Shown: one piece after another, positions 1-8,367 of the stretch | Layout of the letters: each line of letters opens with the position of its first letter | How positions within the stretch are numbered: the first letter of the stretch is position 1 | Translations under genes and position numbers: made by a program | The notes under the pieces: model-generated | What the model was told of the DNA's origin: nothing | Seen by the model: only the letters and a program-made list of their open reading frames with translations | Database searches by the model: none | Source: Thainema sp966674685 | GTDB taxonomy: Bacteria; Cyanobacteriota; Cyanobacteriia; Phormidesmidales; Phormidesmidaceae | Reading direction: 5' to 3' | DNA: 64,000 nt | Assembly: GCA_966674685.1 (NCBI GenBank) | Contig: CBKWJC010000027.1 | Coordinates: 5,839-69,838, forward strand

Positions 1-1
1 C

Positions 2-70
2 CCCGAAGATCAGGGCGTAGCCGAGTTGATTAACCTGATCAAAGCAGACGGTCGCTGGGTTGATCCGTAA
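2..70 (+). CDS. C-terminal end of an unidentified protein (partial)
   Basis: An open frame runs from the window edge to a TAA stop at 68-70 and gives a 22-residue tail ending IKADGRWVDP. It is followed within 15 bases by a strong hairpin, as expected for the end of a real gene. The tail is too short for me to name the family. The call that it is coding rests only on frame, position before the terminator and protein-like composition. Confidence 0.5.
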   Translation, partial: PEDQGVAELINLIKADGRWVDP

Positions 71-84
71 GTGCTCTAGATAAT

Positions 85-139
85 CCAAAAAGCGTTGAGC
101 GCAGTCATGCACCACATGACTGCGCTCAACGCTTTTTGG
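85..139. terminator. Strong bidirectional terminator hairpin
   Basis: A perfect 25-bp inverted repeat (arms 85-109 and 115-139, loop of 5) has an A-run at its left foot and T-runs at its right foot (TTTTTGG, then CTTTTT at 141-146). It lies between a plus-strand gene end at 70 and the minus-strand gene that stops at 145. The base runs suit termination from both sides of this convergent pair. Confidence 0.85.
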
Positions 140-144
140 GCTTT

Positions 145-981
145 TTAGGCTGGGATGACGTTAATCTGACCCTGGCAAAGTAGCTGTTGCGATGCCAAAG
201 ACAGCGTGTGCAAATTTACATCCGTCCCTAGTGGAATCTCATGACCGTCTAGATCATCTAACGGAAGACCCCGCTTGGCGCGTAGGTGGGGCAACCAAAT
301 CGGCTGAATGAGCTGCAAAATTGAACCTTCGCGAATTGCTAGTCCAGTCCGAATTGCGATCGGAGTGGTTGAGCCACTAGCCGACACCAATTGAGCACCC
401 AGCGTTAACTGCTGATCACCGATCAGTACTTGCAGCTCCTGCAATTCAATCTGTTCAGTCGAATCGTCTAGATCCTCGACGGCATGACCCGATTGCAGTA
501 GACCCACCAGAAACTCAGTTACTGCATCTTTTAATAACGGCGACAGCAGCGACGCATTCAGATCTGCTTCCGTCACCGTCAGTTCTCCCTGTACCGGAAT
601 CACCTCCAGCAGCGTCAGCGGTTTACCCCGCAGAATTTGCCGCAGATTGACGCGAATGCCCGTAGCCGCCAGTTGAATGTGGCTGACGTGAATGCCCTGA
701 TAAATCGCTTTGCGCGCCGAAAGCTGGACTCCAGGCACATGCCCCGTCAGAATTTGCCGATCGCGTCCCTCAATCCGAATCTGTAGATCTTCCACATGTT
801 CAACCTGTGACTTTAGCCAAAGCGCGATCGCAGATGGCAAGACTCGGCTAATTAGTCCCCGCTTAGCTTCTGCGGCACTATTAGCTGGCAGATCTCCAGG
901 GACTTCATTCACGGGTTCAGGCGCGGCTTCAGTTGCAAGTTCATCTGGCGATTGGGAAGGTGATGTCGGGTTAGAAGGCAT
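145..981 (-). CDS. DUF2993 (LmeA-like) family protein
   Basis: This 278-residue protein has an acidic, low-complexity N-terminus of about 40 residues followed by the cyanobacterial DUF2993 pattern (VLPSAIALWLKSQVE, then a GRDRQILTG-type strand, then SLLSPLLKDAVTEFL). DUF2993 proteins resemble LmeA, a phospholipid-binding protein of actinobacteria. In cyanobacteria the role is unknown and is probably lipid or envelope related. No convincing signal peptide or membrane helix is visible. The ATG at 981 is used, with a long AT-rich gap upstream. It is convergent with the partial gene at the window edge and shares its terminator. The family assignment is moderately sure; the function is inference. 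Confidence 0.75.
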   Translation of the reverse strand: MPSNPTSPSQSPDELATEAAPEPVNEVPGDLPANSAAEAKRGLISRVLPSAIALWLKSQVEHVEDLQIRIEGRDRQILTGHVPGVQLSARKAIYQGIHVSHIQLAATGIRVNLRQILRGKPLTLLEVIPVQGELTVTEADLNASLLSPLLKDAVTEFLVGLLQSGHAVEDLDDSTEQIELQELQVLIGDQQLTLGAQLVSASGSTTPIAIRTGLAIREGSILQLIQPIWLPHLRAKRGLPLDDLDGHEIPLGTDVNLHTLSLASQQLLCQGQINVIPA

Positions 982-1523
982 GGTTCAGGATAATAGCTCA
1001 GGACAAAGCAGTAAGTGTGATCCTCTCATATCCTGTTCGGTTTCGGCATTGAGTGGATGGGTGATCGGGTGAATGGGTGATCGGGTAGGAGATCAGTACG
1101 GGGAGCTAAATGTCATGAATTTATGACTTTACGATCCCCGTTGAGATTAAATGTTATAAAATCATGACTTTATGATCCCAGAAAGCTTAAAAACTCGTAC
1201 TGAGGCCGATTTTATATCGATCTGCATAGGGATCACCCCTTGATCCCAGAGGGCTTTTCTTGCATGATCAGAAGTAACAGCGATCCCCGAGCTTCAAAAA
1301 TTCATAACTTGAGTTGGCAGAGCGCTGATGGGGATCAAGAACACGATCAGTCATGTGCGATCGCACGTTTTACACTTTTGTGCCCTGTGCATCTCTGTGA
1401 TTGATCACCACACATGGTTCGTGACTCACATCAGTTTGTCTGCTGGCTCAAGATATACGGTTCGCAGCAGTCTTTTATGACACGTTTCATTCTCATCTGT
1501 CGTTCCCAGTCTGGAGGCTAATC
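982..1523. other. Intergenic region between divergent genes, with short direct repeats
   Basis: No gene is supported here. Two short direct repeats are visible: GGGTGATCGGG twice around 1060-1087, and a roughly 20-base unit (ATGACTTTACGATCCC / ATGACTTTATGATCCC) around 1121-1180. The gap lies between divergent genes and must hold both promoters. I could not pick a convincing -35/-10 pair. A ribosome binding site (GGAGG, 1512-1516) precedes the next gene. Confidence 0.5.
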
Positions 1524-2939
1524 ATGGCTAAAGAACGTCCCCCCCTAGAAGAGATGACCCTTCGACAACTGCGTAAGGTAGCCAGCGAGTTTGGTGTCTC
1601 TCGGTACAGCCGCATGCGGAAATCCCAGCTTGTGGTTGCCATTCAGGAAGCTCAGCAAGCACAGGCTCCCTCTATGCCCACGAGTATGCCGACGACACCA
1701 ATTCCCGTCGTACCTACTGCCGCAGTGGAGGCTCAAGAGGAAGTGGAAGCAACAAAATTTGAAGTTGGTCAGGATGATCTCTCAGCCGAGACCTTGGCTT
1801 CTGTCGATGAAGGGTTACCGGATCTACCGGATGGTTACGGTGAAAGCTGCATCGTTTTGATGCCTCGCGATCCGCAGTGGGCCTATGCCTACTGGGATGT
1901 TCCTATCGAGCACAAGAACCAGTTGCGGAGTCAAGGCGGTTCCCGCTTGGCGCTGCGATTCTGTGACGTAACCGATATCAATCTTGATTACCAATCTCCC
2001 CACAGCTTGCAGCAGTACGAGTGTGACGAGATGGCGCGTGAGTGGTACCTACCTGTACCCGTCAGCGATCGCGATTACGTAGTTGAAATTGGCTATGTCT
2101 GCAATGATGGCCGCTGGTTGCTGCTCGCTCGATCTGCGATCGCGCACATTCCTCCTGTCTATCCCTCTGATTGGATTGACGATCAGTACATCTCCGTCGA
2201 TTGGAAAGATGATCTGCGCGGCAAGACCTTCCTGGAACTCGTTCCTCCCGCCAAGCAGATGGCAAGCAGCGCCTATCCGCTCTATGACAAGATCTACGAC
2301 ATGGCCCAGGATGCCGAAGCCCAGCGGATTGCGGGCTCTCTATACGGCTCCATGCAGCATGTGCCTGGCTCTGGCGTCAGCTCGTTCATCTTCCCCTCTG
2401 GTGTCGGTCAGTGGGCTGAAAAATCCATGTCCGGTGCTGGCATGAGCATGTCCGGCGTTGGCATGGGCATGGGTATGACCATGTCTGGAGCTGGACTGAC
2501 TATGTCCGGCGTTGGCATGGGCATATCGGGTGCTGGACTGACCATGTCCGGCGTCGGCATGGGCATGTCTGGAGTTGGCATGATGGGCTATGGCGAATAC
2601 ACCATGTCCGGGATGGGCATGTCCGGCGTTGGCTTCTCCGCTTCTGCTCCGCCGATTCGTCCCCGCAAGTTCTGGCTGATTGCCGATGCTGAACTGATTG
2701 TCTATGGAGCAACTGAGCCGGATGCGACCGTCACCATCGGTGGCCGCCCGATCAAGCTCAATCCAGACGGTACGTTCCGCTTCCAGATGTCCTTCCAAGA
2801 TGGTCTGATCGACTTCCCGATCATGGCTGTGGCAGCAGATGGTGAGCAAAACCGCGCCATCCACATGAAGTTCGAGCGCGAAACCCCTGATCGCCGCACC
2901 AATACTAAAGAAGACGCAGTTGAGGAGTGGTTTGCCTAA
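1524..2939 (+). CDS. DUF4912 domain protein with Met/Gly repeat tract
   Basis: This 471-residue protein starts at the ATG after a TGGAGG ribosome binding site. Residues 1-45 form a helical SAP/Rho-N-like segment (MTLRQLRKVASEFGV, RKSQLVVAIQEA) of a kind that often binds nucleic acid. A Pro/Thr linker follows, then a DUF4912 domain at about 90-260 (LMPRDPQWAYAYWDVP; AHIPPVYPSDW). Residues 302-372 are a Met/Gly tract built from MSGVGMGM-like units. The C-terminal 90 residues (FWLIADAELIVYGATEPDATVTIGG) form a beta-rich domain. DUF4912 proteins are common in cyanobacteria but have no assigned function. The repeat-tract length may vary between strains. The gene ends in a good terminator and appears monocistronic. 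Confidence 0.85.
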   Translation: MAKERPPLEEMTLRQLRKVASEFGVSRYSRMRKSQLVVAIQEAQQAQAPSMPTSMPTTPIPVVPTAAVEAQEEVEATKFEVGQDDLSAETLASVDEGLPDLPDGYGESCIVLMPRDPQWAYAYWDVPIEHKNQLRSQGGSRLALRFCDVTDINLDYQSPHSLQQYECDEMAREWYLPVPVSDRDYVVEIGYVCNDGRWLLLARSAIAHIPPVYPSDWIDDQYISVDWKDDLRGKTFLELVPPAKQMASSAYPLYDKIYDMAQDAEAQRIAGSLYGSMQHVPGSGVSSFIFPSGVGQWAEKSMSGAGMSMSGVGMGMGMTMSGAGLTMSGVGMGISGAGLTMSGVGMGMSGVGMMGYGEYTMSGMGMSGVGFSASAPPIRPRKFWLIADAELIVYGATEPDATVTIGGRPIKLNPDGTFRFQMSFQDGLIDFPIMAVAADGEQNRAIHMKFERETPDRRTNTKEDAVEEWFA

Positions 2940-2982
2940 TCTAGGCTCCGTTCTCTTAACAATCTACTAATCAACGGACTTA

Positions 2983-3009
2983 AGCTCTCGGTACGCCGGG
3001 AGCTTTTTT
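2983..3009 (+). terminator. Rho-independent terminator after the DUF4912 gene
   Basis: An 8-bp stem (AGCTCTCG at 2983-2990, CGGGAGCT at 2997-3004, with one G-U pair) is followed directly by a run of six T. Confidence 0.8.
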
Positions 3010-3159
3010 ATTGGGTTTCCGGTTTTCGAATGTTTGAACATTTCAAAGGTTCCAATGTCCTAACCAGTGTGACTATTGCTATAACTAATTAATTTTTTGA
3101 AAAACAAAGCCAAGCTTAAGCGGAGACAGTATTTCAGCACTCCAGGGTTATAAAAAGTA

Positions 3160-4707
3160 ATGGCGTTCCGTATTGATGATTACAGTCTGAAGTCCTGCGA
3201 GCCTTTCATCATGCATACATCTCAAACGATCCAGTCGCAAACGATGCAGTCGCACATGATTCAATCGCAAACGAACAGAACCGTGCAGTTTAATCAATAT
3301 GATCCTGGAGACTTTTACGACGAACTGTTTTTAGAAGATGGCACGCCTCGCACCGAGGCCAAGCCGCTGATTGAGCGGTTAGGTTCGCTGTCGATTGAGG
3401 AAATTAAGCGTCGTCAGCAAGCTGCCCAGAATGCGCTGTTTAAGCTGGGGGTGACGTTTAACGTTTACAGCGATGATCAAGGCACCGAGCGCATTTTTCC
3501 ATTTGATATTGTGCCCCGCATTGTGGCGTCGCAGGAATGGGATCGGCTGGAAAAAGGTCTCAGGCAGCGGATTCAGGCGCTGAACTTATTTATTCACGAC
3601 ATTTATCACGATCAGAAAATTATCAATGACGGTATTATTCCCCGCGATCTGATTGAGTCAGCGACGGGCTACCTCAAGCCCTGCATTGGTCTAGAACCAC
3701 CCGAAGGAATTTGGTGTCACATCACCGGAACGGATTTAGTGCGCGATCGCAGTGGTGAGTGGTTTGTGCTGGAAGACAATATGCGCTGTCCGTCCGGTGT
3801 GTCCTACGTGCTGGAAAATCGGCGAGTGATGAAGAGTACCTTCCCGCAAATTTTCCAGCAGATGAACATTCGGCCTGTAGATGACTATGCCAGCCAACTG
3901 CTTGAAACGCTGCTAAATTTGGCTCCACCCGTGCCCGACCCGCGCGTGGTGGTGCTGACGCCGGGCATGTACAACTCAGCCTATTTTGAGCATTCGTTCC
4001 TAGCGCAGCAGATGGGGGCGGAGTTGGTAGAGGGGCGCGACTTGGTGGTCTCCGATGGCTTTCTGAAGATGCGGACGACAAAAGGATTGGAGCGGGTAGA
4101 TGTGATCTATCGCCGCATTGATGATGATTTCCTCGATCCCAAAGAGTTTCGCGCCGATTCCATGCTGGGCGTGCCCGGAATTATGGAGGTGTTTAGAGAG
4201 GGCAGAGTTGCGATCGCAAATGCTCCGGGCACAGGCGTAGCAGATGACAAGGTGATCTACGCCTATGTGCCGCAGATGATCAAGTACTATCTCGGTGAAG
4301 ACCAAATTTTGTCTAACGTACCCACCTATCTCTGCTGGGAACCGAAGCAGTTGGATTACGTGCTGCACAATCTCGACTCTCTGGTGGTCAAAGCAGCGAA
4401 TGAATCCGGTGGCTACGGCATGCTGATGGGTTCAAAGGCGACACCGGAGGAACGGGCGGAATTTGCGGAACGGATCAAGGCCAATCCGCGCAACTACATT
4501 GCCCAGCCAACGCTGAATATTTCGCGGGTGCCGACGCTGATTGGCGACCAGTTTGAAGGCCGACATGTCGATCTGCGTCCCTACATCCTCTACGGCAAAG
4601 ATATCTACGTGAATCCGGGCGGTTTAACGCGCGTGGCACTCAAAAAGGGATCACTGGTAGTAAATTCCTCCCAAGGCGGCGGCAGTAAAGACACCTGGGT
4701 GATTTAG
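3160..4707 (+). CDS. Circularly permuted ATP-grasp type 2 protein (DUF404/DUF407 family)
   Basis: From residue 42 (YDPGDFYDELF) onward the protein matches the circularly permuted ATP-grasp family: IEEIKRRQQAAQ near the start, LVRDRSGEWFVLEDN and MRCPSGVSYVLENR in the middle, and LVVKAANESGGYGMLMG near the end. These proteins are predicted ATP-dependent carboxylate-amine ligases that probably make a peptide or amide bond; the substrate is unknown. The first 41 residues are Gln/Ser/Thr-rich and come from a 15-base tandem repeat at about 3220-3275. They are not part of the family core, so translation may instead start at the GTG at 3283. It heads a three-gene operon with the alpha-E and transglutaminase genes, a combination seen in many bacteria, which suggests a shared peptide-synthesis or peptide-cleavage pathway. 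Confidence 0.88.
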   Translation: MAFRIDDYSLKSCEPFIMHTSQTIQSQTMQSHMIQSQTNRTVQFNQYDPGDFYDELFLEDGTPRTEAKPLIERLGSLSIEEIKRRQQAAQNALFKLGVTFNVYSDDQGTERIFPFDIVPRIVASQEWDRLEKGLRQRIQALNLFIHDIYHDQKIINDGIIPRDLIESATGYLKPCIGLEPPEGIWCHITGTDLVRDRSGEWFVLEDNMRCPSGVSYVLENRRVMKSTFPQIFQQMNIRPVDDYASQLLETLLNLAPPVPDPRVVVLTPGMYNSAYFEHSFLAQQMGAELVEGRDLVVSDGFLKMRTTKGLERVDVIYRRIDDDFLDPKEFRADSMLGVPGIMEVFREGRVAIANAPGTGVADDKVIYAYVPQMIKYYLGEDQILSNVPTYLCWEPKQLDYVLHNLDSLVVKAANESGGYGMLMGSKATPEERAEFAERIKANPRNYIAQPTLNISRVPTLIGDQFEGRHVDLRPYILYGKDIYVNPGGLTRVALKKGSLVVNSSQGGGSKDTWVI

Positions 4708-4735
4708 TCTCGTCCAAACCGACACCCTTCTGTAG

Positions 4736-4794
4736 GGGCAGGTTTTGGTGATCAACCTGGGTCGAGATATCCACATGAACGGTGAAACCTGCCC
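4736..4794. repeat. Intergenic inverted repeat inside the ATP-grasp operon
   Basis: GGGCAGGTTT at 4736-4745 is repeated inverted as AAACCTGCCC at 4785-4794, with about 39 bases between. It fills most of the 152-base gap between the ATP-grasp and alpha-E genes and looks like a small dispersed repeat rather than a terminator, as there is no T-run. Confidence 0.5.
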
Positions 4795-4859
4795 TGTCCA
4801 ATGTTCGACACCCCACCGAACCCATTTTTAGCACGACCTAGATAAACTTCAATTTAACT

Positions 4860-5813
4860 ATGCTTAGTCGCGTCGCAGATTCAATTTACTGGCTGAACCG
4901 CTATGTTGAGCGGGCTGAAAACGTTGCTCGGTTTGTTGACGTTAATTTAAACCTGCTGCTCGATTCGCCTGTGGGCGTTGCCCAGCAGTGGGAACCGCTG
5001 ATTATTACCACGGGCGATCGCACCTTGTTCAAGGAGCGCTATGGGGAAGCCAATGCCGAAAACGTGATTCAGTTTCTCACCTTCGACGGCAGCTATTCCA
5101 ATTCGATTTGTTCCTGTCTGGAACGCGCTCGTGAAAATGCCCGTTCGGTGCGGGAAATTATCTCCTCGGAAATGTGGGAGCAGTTGAATGCGTTCTACTA
5201 CATGGTCAGAGATGCGGCCAAGAATCCCGAATCGACCGATATTCATGACTTTTTTACAGAGGTGAAGCTGGCTAGCCATTTGTTCTCGGGCATTATGGAC
5301 GCCACGTTCGCACATAATGAGGGCTGGCATTTTGGCCAGATCGGTCGCCTGCTGGAGCGGGCCGATAAAACGTCGCGAATTTTGGATGTGAAGTACTTCA
5401 TCTTGCTGCCGTCGGTGACCGATGTGGGCGGCGTTTTGGATGAGCTACAGTGGATCGCGCTGTTGAAATCGGCCAGTGCTTACGAAATGTACCGCAAGCG
5501 GCAGTATCGGATTACGCCCAATGCCGTCACCGAGTTTTTGATTTTGGATCGGGAATTTCCGCGTTCGATTCAGTTTTGTCTACTTCATGCCGAGCAATCA
5601 CTTCAGCGAATTATGGGGATGCCGATGGGCACCTGGCGTAAAGAAAGCGATCGCGCTTTGGGTCGGCTGCGCTCCGAGCTAGATTACATCACGATTGAGG
5701 AGATTATTGAAAACGGACTGCATGAGTTTCTCGACGGCATTCAGCGCCGCGTCAACGATATCAATGACAAGCTGTTTGCCGATTTCTTTACCCTAGAACC
5801 TGTGGAAGCGTAA
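4860..5813 (+). CDS. Alpha-E domain protein (DUF403)
   Basis: This 317-residue all-helical protein begins MLSRVADSIYWLNRYVERAENVARF, the diagnostic start of the alpha-E/DUF403 family, and carries the typical FGQIGRLLERADKTSRILD segment in its middle. Its length is normal for the family. No enzyme activity is proven; it almost always lies next to a circularly permuted ATP-grasp gene and is thought to work with it. Here it lies 152 bases after that gene and 8 bases before the transglutaminase gene. The ATG at 4860 fits the family's N-terminus exactly. Confidence 0.92.
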   Translation: MLSRVADSIYWLNRYVERAENVARFVDVNLNLLLDSPVGVAQQWEPLIITTGDRTLFKERYGEANAENVIQFLTFDGSYSNSICSCLERARENARSVREIISSEMWEQLNAFYYMVRDAAKNPESTDIHDFFTEVKLASHLFSGIMDATFAHNEGWHFGQIGRLLERADKTSRILDVKYFILLPSVTDVGGVLDELQWIALLKSASAYEMYRKRQYRITPNAVTEFLILDREFPRSIQFCLLHAEQSLQRIMGMPMGTWRKESDRALGRLRSELDYITIEEIIENGLHEFLDGIQRRVNDINDKLFADFFTLEPVEA

Positions 5814-5821
5814 TCCTACTT

Positions 5822-6685
5822 GTGCATTATCGAATTTCCCATACGACTCACTACACCTACAGCCAGCCCGTCGCGCTGATGCCGCACGTTGTGCGGCTGC
5901 GGCCCCGCAGCGATGGGCACCAGCGGCTCCATCAGTTTGTCATGCGGGTTGATCCAGAACCAGCGGGCTGGTCTGAGCTAACGGAACTGGAGGGCAATGC
6001 CGTGACGCGGCTGTGGTTTGCCGATCTGGAGCTAGAGTCGCTGAAGGTGCAGGTCACATCGGAGGTGGAAACGCTCTGCTCGAATCCATTTAATTATCTG
6101 CTGGAAACCTGGGCGGTTCATCTGCCGATTCACTATCCTCAGATGATGGCGGCTCAACTCCAGCCTTACTTAGTCGGACAGTATACGCAGACGATTGATC
6201 CAGTTGCGATCGCACTTGCTCAAGATATTTACCACAGCGCTGATCGGCAAGTAGTGCCATTCCTGACGACGCTAAATCAGCGCATTCATGACGAATGTGA
6301 TTACACCGTGCGGGAAACGGGAGAACCCTTCCCGGCGGGCATTACCTGGCAGGAAAAGCTGGGATCATGTCGCGACTATGCGGTTTTATTTGTTGAAGCC
6401 TGTCGCGCGGTTGGCCTAGCGGCTCGATTTGTCAGTGGCTATCAGCAGCCTGACCCCGATGCGACTAATCTCGACCTGCACGCCTGGGCAGAGGTGTACT
6501 TACCCGGTGCGGGCTGGCGTGGCTTTGATCCCACCAATGCGGTGGCGGTGGCCGATCATCATGTGCCGCTGGTCGCAACGGCTCATCCCCGCTATGCTGC
6601 CCCCGTGTCGGGCGTGCTGTGCCCCGGTAGTCAAGCGCGATCGCAGCTTGACACCCAGATTACGTTTGAAATTGTTGAAAAATAA
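5822..6685 (+). CDS. Transglutaminase-like cysteine protease family protein
   Basis: This 287-residue protein starts at a GTG eight bases after the alpha-E stop. Residues 1-80 form the bacterial transglutaminase N-terminal beta domain (YRISHTTHYTYSQPV, LRPR). The catalytic core follows, with Cys in KLGSCRDYAVLF (near 183), His in LHAWAEVYLPG (near 220) and Asp in RGFDPTN (near 236), so the triad is complete. Such proteins can act as proteases or amide-bond-modifying enzymes; no signal peptide is seen, so it is probably cytoplasmic. With its two upstream partners it forms a conserved cassette. The operon's terminator just downstream has been split by a MITE. Confidence 0.9.
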   Translation: MHYRISHTTHYTYSQPVALMPHVVRLRPRSDGHQRLHQFVMRVDPEPAGWSELTELEGNAVTRLWFADLELESLKVQVTSEVETLCSNPFNYLLETWAVHLPIHYPQMMAAQLQPYLVGQYTQTIDPVAIALAQDIYHSADRQVVPFLTTLNQRIHDECDYTVRETGEPFPAGITWQEKLGSCRDYAVLFVEACRAVGLAARFVSGYQQPDPDATNLDLHAWAEVYLPGAGWRGFDPTNAVAVADHHVPLVATAHPRYAAPVSGVLCPGSQARSQLDTQITFEIVEK

Positions 6686-6701
6686 ATCAACCCAAAAGCT
6701 G

Positions 6702-6904
6702 AAGAAGCGCCCCGAGTACTTGTTTAGCGTAGCCGTATGATCCCCCGATGTCGCCGCCCCCTATAGCCCTTCGGGCATGGCTTCGCTTAGAAAAAAGGGG
6801 CTATTCCAACTCTGGCTCAAAGTTCCCCCTTTTTAAGGGGGATTTAGGGGGATCTATGCAGAGTGTCGCGCTAAACAAATACCGCCCCGTCGGGGCGCTT
6901 CTTT
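6702..6904 (+). terminator. Operon terminator split by a MITE insertion
   Basis: The left arm AAGAAGCGCCCCG (6702-6714) and right arm CGGGGCGCTTCTTT (6891-6904) are exact complements and, if joined, would make a classical 13-bp GC-rich terminator followed by TTTGTT. They are now about 176 bases apart because a MITE and its target duplication lie between them. The right half can still form a weaker GCCCCGTCGGGGC hairpin (6884-6896) before the T-rich stretch, because of the duplicated target. Confidence 0.75.
6715..6882. mobile_element. MITE copy 1, about 168 bp, no transposase
   Basis: The ends are inverted repeats (GTACTTGTTTAGCG from 6716; CGCTAAACAAATAC to 6882). The flanking sequences CGCCCCGA (6708-6715) and CGCCCCGT (6883-6890) are near-identical and read as an 8-bp target-site duplication with one change. 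The interior has no gene. It matches, in inverted orientation, the element at 16568-16903, including the stretch ATTCCAACTCTGGCTCAAAG (20 bases) and the CCCCCTAAATCCCCC region. The mobilising transposase is not in this window. Confidence 0.82.
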
Positions 6905-6918
6905 GTTAGAAATCCAAT

Positions 6919-8367
6919 CTAGCGCAGGCTGAGCCAGTGACGGATGGTTTGGGCCACAATCAAGCAATCATTGCGGCTTAATCCCCTGCCGAATGAGAAG
7001 TCTTGCGTCTGCGTTTGAATCGTCACAACTCGGCGAGTCACCTGAGATTTGCCCTGCACAAACTGCATATCGTGCTGGATAACATCTTGGATTGCGCCAA
7101 TTGGCTGGGTGACGGTGCGGGGTTGCTTTGACGAGCCGAAGCTAGACCATTGAGGTGGTTCCCGGTAGATTGAAAAGGTGCCGTTTTGGAAAACAACTTG
7201 GGTTGTGACTCCTGCGTCCCAAGCATGGGCCAGGATAATAATGCCAATGACCAGCAAGGGAATGATAGGAAACAAAACTGCAATTGAAAGCAGTATGCCC
7301 AAGCTCAGAATGGCTGTTCCACTACCTGCTATCCATAGTGAATAAGCTGGGTCACCGTTTGCGATCGCAATCTTTAATGTCTTTGGAGTTTCGTGAATTG
7401 TTACACGGTTGGATATGGGCTGGGAGATAGATATCGGCGAAGATTTAGCGAAGCGAGCTGTCCGATTAAACCGCTGAAGTTCACGCAAGGCTCTCTGGGG
7501 TAAAGAATTAACTGAGTTAAAATTCGATGACTGTGAGCGCTTTTGCGTCTGGACATAGGCTAAATTCCAGGTGTACTCTAGTGCGTCTAGGGTAGCCCGA
7601 GCGGTCGGAAACCGCTGGCTTACATCGGGATGCGTCAGGGTTTGCAGCCATTGGGTAACGTTGGCGGGCAAATTGACCTGATCGGTAAATTGAATCTGCA
7701 GGTTGCGCTGGGGCAAGTCGGCTGGGGATACGCCTGTCAGCAGGTGAATCAGGGTTGCGCCCAGCGAGTACAGGTCAGAGGCGGCAACGGTGCGCCCACC
7801 AAACTGCTCCATCGGCGCATAGCCATAGGTGCCAACCACCGTAAAGGTTGACCCTTCCACAGCCGCGCGATCTTGTACCGCACCAAAGTCGATTAGAAAA
7901 ATGCGATCGCGCTCATCCAGAATCAGGTTACTGGGTTTGATATCGCGGTGAAAGACAGGTGGAGTCAGGTTATGCAGATAAATCAGGATATGGAGTAGAT
8001 CAATGGCAATTTGCTGCACCTGTTCTAGGGAAAATCGCCGTCCCTGCCGGATTAAATCGCTGAGGGAACTACCGGGAATGTAGTCCTGCACGAGACCAAA
8101 CCACAAGACGCGATCGTCGATGGAAAAGTAGTCGCGATATCGTGGAATGGCTGGATGATCGAGCTGTTGCAGGATATTGGCTTCGCGCTCGAACAGCTTG
8201 AGCGTATCCCAGTTGACCTGATCGACAAAGGCGAGCAGTTTGATAATCACGGGCACAGATGGCTGACTGGCCTGATCGAGTGCCAGCCACGTTTGCCGAC
8301 CAGCCGTTTGCCCAAGCTTACGCTGAAGTTGGTAGCGATCGCGTAAGACATCATGAGGGTTCAACAT
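6919..8367 (-). CDS. Serine/threonine protein kinase with C-terminal membrane hairpin
   Basis: This 482-residue protein has a Pkn2-type kinase domain at about 10-280: a degenerate glycine loop (LGQTAGRQTWLALD), lysine in VIIKLL (residue 43), catalytic HRDIKPSN, metal-binding DFGAV, and GTYGYAPMEQF in the activation segment. A linker to about 335 is followed by two hydrophobic segments (SGTAILSLGILLSIAVLF; PLLVIGIIILAH) that probably form a membrane hairpin, and a C-terminal beta-rich domain of about 90 residues with no family I recognise. All catalytic residues are present, so it should be active. The ATG at 8367 gives the usual cyanobacterial start, LRDRYQLQRKLG. It is convergent with the transglutaminase operon. 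Confidence 0.9.
   Translation of the reverse strand: MLNPHDVLRDRYQLQRKLGQTAGRQTWLALDQASQPSVPVIIKLLAFVDQVNWDTLKLFEREANILQQLDHPAIPRYRDYFSIDDRVLWFGLVQDYIPGSSLSDLIRQGRRFSLEQVQQIAIDLLHILIYLHNLTPPVFHRDIKPSNLILDERDRIFLIDFGAVQDRAAVEGSTFTVVGTYGYAPMEQFGGRTVAASDLYSLGATLIHLLTGVSPADLPQRNLQIQFTDQVNLPANVTQWLQTLTHPDVSQRFPTARATLDALEYTWNLAYVQTQKRSQSSNFNSVNSLPQRALRELQRFNRTARFAKSSPISISQPISNRVTIHETPKTLKIAIANGDPAYSLWIAGSGTAILSLGILLSIAVLFPIIPLLVIGIIILAHAWDAGVTTQVVFQNGTFSIYREPPQWSSFGSSKQPRTVTQPIGAIQDVIQHDMQFVQGKSQVTRRVVTIQTQTQDFSFGRGLSRNDCLIVAQTIRHWLSLR

Noticed and set aside
2340..2864. Minus-strand open frame rich in His and Ala opposite the DUF4912 gene
   Set aside because: It is the mirror of the Met/Gly repeat tract; CATGCC-type repeats read backwards give GHAHA. 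The plus-strand gene has a ribosome binding site, domain matches and a terminator.
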